In this document: piece by piece, positions 8,455 to 13,577 of the stretch
Position numbering within the stretch: the first letter of the stretch is position 1
Layout of the letters: each line of letters opens with the position of its first letter
Assembly: GCA_933822405.4 (NCBI GenBank)
Contig: CAKOGP040001917.1
Location: 1-13,577 of the forward strand
Origin: Cylindrotheca closterium
Taxonomy: Eukaryota > Bacillariophyta > Bacillariophyceae > Bacillariales > Bacillariaceae
Reading direction: 5' to 3'
Length of the DNA: 13,577 bases
Position numbers and translations under genes: made by a program
Notes under the pieces: generated by a model
The model's database searches: none
What the model saw: only the letters and a program-made list of their open reading frames with translations
What the model was told of the DNA's origin: nothing

Positions 8455-8683
8455 ATCCTCCCCTCTCCCAAATCTCCATTTATCAAAATGGTAATTGGGC
8501 CGTTTCCTTGCAGGGGTTACTGATTCGTGTTGGAGTATGTTGACAGTGTAGTAGCCCAAGGTGAAAGAAGACTTATTCTGAAACGTCAATTCTCATTATG
8601 AAGTACAAGAGACAGGTTATGTTTGGGGGAGGATTGGGGGGAGACTTTTCTGTATCAAAAGCTGGCTCTCACTCGGAAGCTGG

Positions 8684-8785
8684 TTTCTGCACCGTGCGGA
8701 AATGGAAATCCTATTTCCGCACCGTGCGGAAATGGAAATCCTATTTCCGCACCGTGCGGAAATGGAAATCCTATTTCTGCACCGG
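8684..8785 (-). repeat. Right subterminal array of 30-bp palindromic units (about 3.4 copies)
   Basis: The period is 30 bp, with palindrome TTTCCGCACCGTGCGGAAA and spacer GGAAATCCT. The spacer is close to the reverse complement of the left array's spacer (8 of 9), so the two arrays are inverted with respect to each other. Relative to the left array both arms of the palindrome changed together (CAT/ATG to CAC/GTG), so pairing is kept. The outermost units have CTG for CCG. Confidence 0.93.
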
Positions 8786-8966
8786 AAGCTAATGTGGCAA
8801 CAACGGTTTCAGTCGTCTACTCATATGGCGATCATTCATCCGTTGGCCAGTGCTGGATATTCCGGCAGGTGTTTGAAGGCGAGGTCTATTTTGGCAAATT
8901 GCATCGCTAGAATTTAACGGCTGGTCAAGCAGGTCAAGCGGGAATCGACAGGAGATCCCGCTGGCA

Positions 8967-9021
8967 ATGGGACCCCGTCTGTCCGTGTGTAACCCATATT
9001 TCGGAAAATTACCCCGTCTTG
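8967..9021 (-). repeat. Right terminal inverted repeat of the DNA transposon
   Basis: Read on the minus strand from 9021, it begins CAAGACGGGGTAATTTTC and carries GGACAGACGGG about 37 bp in. It is followed on the plus strand by the second CTG of the target duplication and then CGTCAGC, as at the empty site. Confidence 0.86.
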
Positions 9022-9433
9022 CTGCGTCAGCTCTCACCAGCTGTCGCGGCGCATAAAGCACATACGCACATGTTCTTCACAAAATAGTCACAGACTAGAT
9101 CTACCTTCAATACTTATCCACCTCTGTACGTACTCAAACCGTACTTCTGTCCGTGTTCGATATCACCAATGTCCGACTTCACTGTCCGACCTGTTTGACT
9201 GTTCTTTTACCTATCAAGATCCCATTTCACCAACACACTCCTGTCGTATCGACGACTCCAGTTGCGATAACGAATCCTTTTTCTTTTAATATGTAACGTG
9301 TATATCACACCATGTAGGCTAAAACAGCCGGTCTGGTCCTAAAAAATGTGACAAGCTGGTTCTGACCCAGCTACCGGTATATCCTATCTATTTGTCATGC
9401 CTGAAGACCACTTTTAATCCATTAAGTACTTTG

Positions 9434-10780
9434 TTAGTCCCAACAGTACTTCATTAGTTCTCCAGTGGTCTGCTCTTTCAATTTAGATACTGTAATATCC
9501 ATATCAGCCAAGCACGCGTCGCCAGTGAGTTTGAAAAAATCAATTTCCGCATCCTGCATTGTTTTAATATCTTCTTGAGACCCATTGGTCATTATGAGAA
9601 ACTGTTGGGCCATTTGACAGAATGGCGTCATTATATGTAATTCAAAACCGTCGCTGCCTGGCCGCTTCAATCCGATGAAGTCAGCTGTCTGGGCCACTTG
9701 GTTCATCATTTCAGCAGCCGTGAGCATTTGTCCAATCTCTGTATTACGAATCCGATGAATCATGTGCATGGGTTTCAGATCATCCCCCCGAAACAAGTAG
9801 GCGTCATCACCTCGCCTTGCTAACTCCACAGTCTCCACGACAAAGGGTGAAGTTGGCTGTGCTGGGCCTTGTAAGACACTTTCTACGCCTCGAGACACCA
9901 TGGATTTCACAGGAGCGTCACCTCCCAATAGGACTCCAAATACAGTATCCTCACAATAGGTGAGAGATGGTGCTTGGCTGCTTTGTTGTTGTGTTTGGCA
10001 CAGTTGATAGACATGATCTACTAGCTCAGACTTTTCCACAAAAGGTTGGTTGACATCGCCGCCTAAAGATCGATTCAAGTTCTTCAATTGCCTCGTAGTC
10101 ATTTTGGACAGTTCATCTTTGGTCTTCGATCCAGTGGATTTGGAGACATAACCGGAAGCACAGATTCCACCCACAATGGCTGCATTCGGTAGGCTTTGCT
10201 GCATGGTAGAAACAAAATATTCAGCGAAAGAACTGCCATGGCCACAGGCGTAGACAATCATTGCCTTCCACCATCTTTCATCCGTCCGTTGTTGGATTTT
10301 CTGTTTCATTGATTGGATATCTTCTTCCATTTGCGAAGCGTGATTGATTACAAATGGGACCACTTCAGCATTTGGAAAGCTAGCAAACATGGCACTAGCG
10401 TTACTTTTGTGCTCTACGTTGCTCGATTGATTGACTTGAATGTCTCCTGCAATCGCACCAAGGATTATAGTATCAGGAGAGCAGTGAAATCGTCGTGGCA
10501 GTTCATCGCCCAGCGCGCTTCGGGGAGAATTGAAAGCCAAAATTAAATTCGGTTCCTTTTGCAAGCCTTCAATTCCTTGTTGTACCACTTCTTTGGATCC
10601 AATTTGTTCCTTCGTGGAGGGATCCCAACTCGATGAAGTGACCAATTGTGGACCACTGAGACTGCGATATTGATGAACCAAGTAGTAATACCGCTTGGCC
10701 GATGCTGCCAGTCTTCCAGAATCCATCGCGTTCAGAAATTGCACCATGTGCAACACGAGATCGGAATTAAAGTCTTCCAT
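9434..10780 (-). CDS. F-box/FIST domain protein, FBXO22-like, with repeat-derived C-terminus
   Basis: A 448-residue frame from ATG 10780. Residues 1-45 look like a short F-box (DLVLHMVQFLNAMDSGRLAASAKRYYYLVHQ), which would recruit an SCF ubiquitin ligase through Skp1. Residues ~75-285 fit the FIST N domain (LILAFNSPRSA, WWKAMIVYACGHGSSF, AIVGGICASGYVS) and ~290-435 the FIST C domain (FGVLLGG, VKSMVSRGVESVLQG, ADFIGLKRPGSDGFELH, DFFKLTGDACLADMD). FIST is a sensory domain thought to bind small ligands; FBXO22 combines it with an F-box. Between residues ~222 and 260 lies a SAP-like motif (MTTRQLKNLNRSLGGDVNQP, then VEKSELVDHVYQL). The last eight residues and the TAA stop (9434-9436) come from the repeat ending at 9461, so the original C-terminus was lost or displaced. 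The frame is otherwise intact and without introns. Same strand as the next gene, about 520 bp away. Confidence 0.88.
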   Translation of the reverse strand: MEDFNSDLVLHMVQFLNAMDSGRLAASAKRYYYLVHQYRSLSGPQLVTSSSWDPSTKEQIGSKEVVQQGIEGLQKEPNLILAFNSPRSALGDELPRRFHCSPDTIILGAIAGDIQVNQSSNVEHKSNASAMFASFPNAEVVPFVINHASQMEEDIQSMKQKIQQRTDERWWKAMIVYACGHGSSFAEYFVSTMQQSLPNAAIVGGICASGYVSKSTGSKTKDELSKMTTRQLKNLNRSLGGDVNQPFVEKSELVDHVYQLCQTQQQSSQAPSLTYCEDTVFGVLLGGDAPVKSMVSRGVESVLQGPAQPTSPFVVETVELARRGDDAYLFRGDDLKPMHMIHRIRNTEIGQMLTAAEMMNQVAQTADFIGLKRPGSDGFELHIMTPFCQMAQQFLIMTNGSQEDIKTMQDAEIDFFKLTGDACLADMDITVSKLKEQTTGELMKYCWD

Positions 10781-11203
10781 TTAGATTTCTTTGATGTTGT
10801 TTCTAATCTATCTGGACAAACTGGAATGATGATTATTGTCATCCGAACTGCGTGTGGACCACCACCATATTTGAGGGGACACAAATCCCCCCTTTGATAT
10901 GATCCCTAAATAAATTCCGCGACTTTTGACATAGATACATTTTGATTGTAGTACGGTATGTTTGATCGGCAAGACGGGAGACGTATGGGCGTTTCTAGCT
11001 CTTCCTTAGTCTCAATTTCCGTCGTGTCGATTGCGGCTCGCCGCTTCAGTGAAGTACACGGTTGGCGGACGGGGCGACGAGTGTCGAGGAAGAGGACGGA
11101 AGATTTGGAGAAGACATTGTTCGCAATGGGAGCTTGTGGGATGATGGAGACGATAGAAGGAGCTTAGGCTGCTCGGTCAAGACCGTCAGCTTTTTGCTTT
11201 TTA
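10781..11203. other. Intergenic region upstream of the FIST gene
   Basis: This must hold the FIST gene's promoter and leader and the end of the neighbour's 3' UTR. Short plus-strand open frames (for example 10958-11167) have low-complexity composition and match nothing known. I see no repeat or RNA gene. Confidence 0.5.
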
Positions 11204-11283
11204 CAATGGTACCGGTATCATTACAGTACTGTACCGCGAATTTCTTTGGTACACTTGCTGATCATTTTTAGTCAAACACATTG
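11204..11283 (-). promoter_or_regulatory. SECIS-like stem-loop in the 3' UTR of the PPPDE-PUL gene
   Basis: On the minus strand, starting 32 nt after the TAA stop, the order is ATGA (11265-11262), a helix strand with CAG and TGTACC, a 12-nt apical loop that begins AAA (11247-11245), the complementary strand with GGTACA and CTG, and then TGAT (11220-11217). A lower helix CAATG/CATTG (11283-11279 with 11208-11204) can close it. ATGA, loop AA and a 3' GA are the hallmarks of a eukaryotic selenocysteine insertion element. Weak points are an internal loop in the upper helix, a slightly long ATGA-to-AA distance (14 nt) and a poor lower stem. It matters because the gene in front has one in-frame TGA. 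It may be a chance fold. Confidence 0.3.
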
Positions 11284-11297
11284 AGCGTCTGAAACGA

Positions 11298-12458
11298 TTA
11301 TCTTGTTTCATCTTGAAACTTGCCAATCAGCTCCAAAGCAAGTTGGTTACATCTTATGGTGTCCCCATGGGATGTTGTTGTTCCCTCCTCCAGATCAACA
11401 GTGGTTAACTCTTGCAAAATACCAACGAATCCTAGATCTTGTATGAGCTCTTTTGCCACTTCGTTCACATTGATTCGGTCTGGGAATACCAATCGCCCGC
11501 ACAACACAAGCTGCCACAAACAAGTGGTTGGATCTTTCTCTTCTGTCAAGTTTTCCATTGCAGAACAAAGGACTGAAACCACTGCATCATCTGCCATGTC
11601 ATGGTTATGCTTGTTCTTCAACAGCGCGTAGTTATACAGAAAAGTAGATGCCGCTTGTCGAACCTGGATGGCTTCGTGGTGCCAATCACCAATGGCAATA
11701 TCAACGAGTGGAGGAGTGTCACTGGGGATCATGCTGTTATCAATGGATGCCATATAGTTACTTGCAACACATCACGCCAGAGATCTTGTAGTTGGTGTTT
11801 TCCATGTGTCTGGAAACAGCGTCGCACCAAACAGCCATTCCATGCAGTCAACAGTGCCTTCGGCGTACTTCAAAACTATCAGCCGCAACATGGCCGTACT
11901 AGGTGAAGCTGGTGATGCCATCTGTAATGATGACGTCAATTGCAGACGTACAGTGGTGTACTGTGTATCAACACTGCCCTGAAATGGGGCCATTTGAGTT
12001 ATCTGCATCTCCTCCAACAAAGGTCTAATCATCATACCCATTGGCGACGACAAGAATCGTTGTGGGACACTCAAGATCCATTCAGGTACGCCTCTTAGTA
12101 GTTTCAATCCGTTAAGTGCTGCTTCATGAGAAAAATTGTTGCAGTTTCTAGACAAAAGATCATATGAATTGATGTTGAATTTGCATTGACCCGAGCCTTG
12201 ACACCAGGCTTCAAATTCAGACTTTGAAATTTCTGTTACGCCGAGGGATTGAATTTGACATGGTTCAATACCTCTGCTTCGTCGAAAAAGGTTGGGGTCG
12301 ACTGCTTGAATACCTCCACCAAAGAAGTATTCTTTGCCAAAACATAACAATCCTGTATGAGGAAACATTTCCAGGACATGATTTGGTCCCAAGAATTGAG
12401 CAGACAGATTTCGTGCCATGCCATTGCTCAAATCATGAATTGCAAAACGGACTTCCAT
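11298..12458 (-). CDS. PPPDE (DeSI-type) peptidase fused to a PUL domain, interrupted by one in-frame TGA
   Basis: From ATG 12458 (MEVRFAIHDLSNGMARNLS) the frame runs 386 codons to TAA at 11298-11300, with one internal TGA at 11772-11774 (codon 229). Residues 1-~150 are a PPPDE domain as in DeSI desumoylating isopeptidases: FPHTGLLCFGKEYFFGGGI carries the catalytic His34, and YDLLSRNCNNFSHEAALNGL the catalytic Cys106; VPEWILSVPQRFLSSPMGMM follows as in the family. Residues ~190-386 fit a PUL domain, the Cdc48/p97-binding module of PLAA/Ufd3: LRLIVLKYAEGTVDCMEWL, VRQAASTFLYNYALLKNKHN and CLWQLVLCGRLVF. The TGA falls in the segment corresponding to RTFCNCF in human PLAA, so coding seems continuous across it and no sensible GT-AG intron removes it. 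It could be nonsense, a sequence error or selenocysteine. An in-frame ATG 90 bp upstream (12548) would add a hydrophobic leader but looks like 5' UTR. The enzyme would cleave SUMO- or ubiquitin-type conjugates, possibly at Cdc48. Confidence 0.82.
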
Positions 12459-12927
12459 ATTGAAACGTCCACGGTTTGACAGAAGATGTGAACCAATGAT
12501 AGCGATTGAACAACGACAAGAACAAGGAACGACAAGGAAGAAAAACAAGGAAATTCAGTATGAGCTGTGCTTCTTCCAAATATCTTCGTCAATCTCAATG
12601 TTCCAAGGAATTTGTGATGCCAAATCCGGAAAAAAACTTCATCTTTCTTCTTTATCCTTTGCAGGACCGGGAACGGTGGTCGGAGTGGTCGACGAAACGT
12701 TGGGGAAAAGGAATCTGAGAGTTGCGGAATTTCAAAAAAATTGGAAATTTGAAAAAACGGTCCAATTCATTCAACTCGCCAAATGAATGAAAAAGGCTGT
12801 CTTCTCTTTCGCAGGAGTGAAAAAAATTGGCCAACGGTTCGTCCATTTTGTTCCGATGCCACCAACCTGGATCATGTAATAAGTAGTGTAAATTTATGTT
12901 ATTCAATTTACTACAAATAGCCGCCTG
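12459..12927. other. Upstream region of the PPPDE-PUL gene
   Basis: No gene is recognised. A plus-strand open frame at 12460-12786 overlaps the gene's leader, is rich in Lys/Arg/Gln and matches no family. The stretch should hold the promoter and 5' UTR of the minus-strand gene and ends at CTG 12925-12927, in front of the transposon end. Confidence 0.5.
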
Positions 12928-12989
12928 CAAGACAGGGTAATTTTTTTATAAATAAGGAAAAGGGGACAGACGGGTGTCACCGCTCTCTC
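12928..12989 (+). mobile_element. Second left end of the same DNA transposon family
   Basis: It starts CAAGACAGGGTAATTTTTTT after CTG (12925-12927) and follows the 7812 element through ATAAATAAGG, GGGGACAGACGGGTGTCACC and GCTCTCTC, about 62 bp at roughly 90% identity by eye. Beyond 12989 the sequences are unrelated. No right end (GTCTTG after CCCC) occurs before the window ends. It is either a solo end or the start of a longer relative with a different interior. Confidence 0.85.
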
Positions 12990-13577
12990 TGAACCAGCCT
13001 AGAAGAAGAGATAGGAATGGGTCACAACAAAAGTTATAGAGTCTCTCAAAAAGCCACAGAAAGGAGTGACGTAAGAGTTAGTCCTAATAGGTTGTTTAGG
13101 AGTCACCCGAACCGTCTGGCCTTTCCCAGTCAATCTCAATTTTCCCACCGAGATGCATACCCGCTCGCCGGCCTTCTATCCGTTAGATTTGAATTCATCA
13201 ATCATTCATTCACTCACTGTTTCATCAAAATTGCAATGAACATGAAGGTAAGTTTTGGATGGGCGTTGCATCTCCTCCATACAAGTTTCTTACACAACTC
13301 TATTATCGCTCTATGCGCAGTGATGAGACGGATCGAATGAATGTGGTTGCGCTTCTGCAATCAATCGACTTTCATTTCCCTATCACTATCATGATTCAAG
13401 GCCTTTCCAAATTGCTTTCAATGGTGCCGACGGGAAAGAGAAAAAAAAAAAATAACTGAAACATTAATCGATTAAATGCTATCTAGCGCATACGATTGCC
13501 GGTGGAGTAAGCGGCTGTAAAGGTCAAGTACCGTGAAGCGACGAGTCAACAACTAGTTTGAACCATTGGAGACATCT
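12990..13577 (+). other. Unassigned sequence, possibly transposon interior, with a candidate gene start
   Basis: No family is recognised. ATGAACATGAAG at 13236 runs straight into a consensus splice donor GTAAGT at 13248, and an acceptor-like CTATGCGCAG ends at 13320. Joining these two directly gives a stop (AAG-TGA), so if the intron is real another acceptor or a 5' UTR exon is needed. A short frame from ATG 13337 to TGA at about 13459 ends in a Lys-rich run (GKRKKKNN). All of this is weak; the stretch could be the inside of the element that starts at 12928. Confidence 0.2.

Larger units (their letters stand above)
7812..9021. mobile_element. Non-autonomous DNA transposon, 1210 bp, with TIRs, CTG target duplication and subterminal palindrome arrays
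   Basis: The left end CAAGACAGGGTAATTTTC (7812-7829) and the reverse complement of the right end (9021-9004) match at 17 of 18 bases. A second shared block, GGACAGACGGG, lies about 36-37 bp in from each end. It splits the duplicated segment: CTG flanks both sides (7809-7811 and 9022-9024) but occurs once at the empty site in the intact copy (5247-5249). No transposase-like frame is visible. Two arrays of 30-bp palindromic units sit at offsets of about 232-344 bp from the left end and 236-337 bp from the right, in opposite orientation. The middle (about 8157-8683) holds LTR-like sequence. A 3-bp CWG target is reported for some PIF/Harbinger relatives, but the TIR alone does not place the family. 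Confidence 0.88.
7281..9461. repeat. Second copy of the 969-bp segment, interrupted by a DNA transposon
   Basis: The left part is 7281-7811 and the right part resumes at 9022, giving about 968 bp once the insert and one CTG duplicate are removed. It ends abruptly at 9461 (TTAGTTCT), where it meets the last codons of the FIST gene. In the intact copy the sequence continues for another 25 bp to a CCCAACA end, so the 9461 border is a break and not the natural end of the repeat. Confidence 0.9.

Noticed and set aside
8044..8785. A CRISPR array, because of regular 30-bp palindromic repeats
   Set aside because: The 9-bp spacers are near-identical, there are only three to four units, and they lie inside a eukaryotic DNA transposon.
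7967..8917. Small frames with repeated EMEIPFPH or MRKWKF motifs
   Set aside because: They simply translate the palindromic DNA arrays.
4717..9461. The 969-bp direct repeats as the two LTRs of one element
   Set aside because: Their borders have no TG/CA ends, no flanking target duplication is seen, and a real LTR end with unrelated flank lies inside each copy.
11714..11756. A short GT-AG intron (GTAACTATATG...CCCCAG) removing the TGA of the PPPDE-PUL gene
   Set aside because: The TGA lies upstream of the donor and would stay in the mRNA, and the other donor choices I tried either break the frame or remove recognisable coding.
1922..11774. TGA as a reassigned sense codon (five in-frame TGAs, while the intended stops look like TAA or TAG)
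   Set aside because: Tryptophans in the FIST and PPPDE-PUL genes that I checked are TGG. The four retrotransposon cases fit CGA decay in a dead element. Only the PUL case is left open, as possible selenocysteine.
12460..12786. Plus-strand 108-residue frame opposite the PPPDE-PUL gene start
   Set aside because: Low-complexity composition, no domain, and it overlaps the leader of a well-supported minus-strand gene.

Overview
The window looks like nuclear DNA of a eukaryotic microalga, most likely a diatom. The evidence is Ty1/copia-type retrotransposon protein of the diatom flavour (zinc-knuckle Gag, DSG protease, integrase, and an RNase H with HQDNQSA and TKPTQGTLF), dense nested repeats, and compact host genes without obvious introns. 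The species cannot be named from sequence alone.

Positions 1-9461 are a nest of transposons. On the minus strand there is a decayed copia element: 5' LTR at 4504-5009, gag at 4421-2584, then protease and integrase from 2577 down to about 1301. It has four in-frame TGA codons, a 10-bp duplication and other frameshifts. At about 1300 the integrase stops in mid-domain and an unrelated, also damaged, reading frame of unknown function follows (1166-88). To the right of the LTR a 969-bp segment (4717-5685) recurs almost unchanged at 7281-9461. Between the two copies lie a third, shorter repeat copy, a tRNA-like sequence and the tail of a plus-strand copia pol (RT end plus RNase H, 6128-6762). The second copy of the 969-bp segment is split by a 1210-bp DNA transposon (7812-9021). 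Its empty site is preserved in the first copy, which gives a 3-bp CTG target duplication. This transposon carries two arrays of 30-bp palindromic units, placed symmetrically about 235-340 bp from each end and in opposite orientation. It encodes no recognisable transposase.

Positions 9434-12458 hold two host genes on the minus strand. The first encodes an F-box/FIST protein (FBXO22-like) with a SAP-like motif embedded in the FIST region; its last eight residues and stop codon come from the repeat edge. The second encodes a PPPDE (DeSI-type) isopeptidase domain followed by a PUL domain. Its frame is broken by a single in-frame TGA inside the PUL domain, and just after the true-looking TAA stop there is a stem-loop resembling a SECIS element. 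A selenocysteine codon is therefore a possibility worth testing, though an ordinary nonsense change is the simpler explanation. Both genes point to ubiquitin/SUMO-type protein modification.

At 12928-12989 there is a second left end of the same DNA transposon family. What follows, to the window end, has no recognisable gene, only a possible start with a consensus splice donor at 13248.
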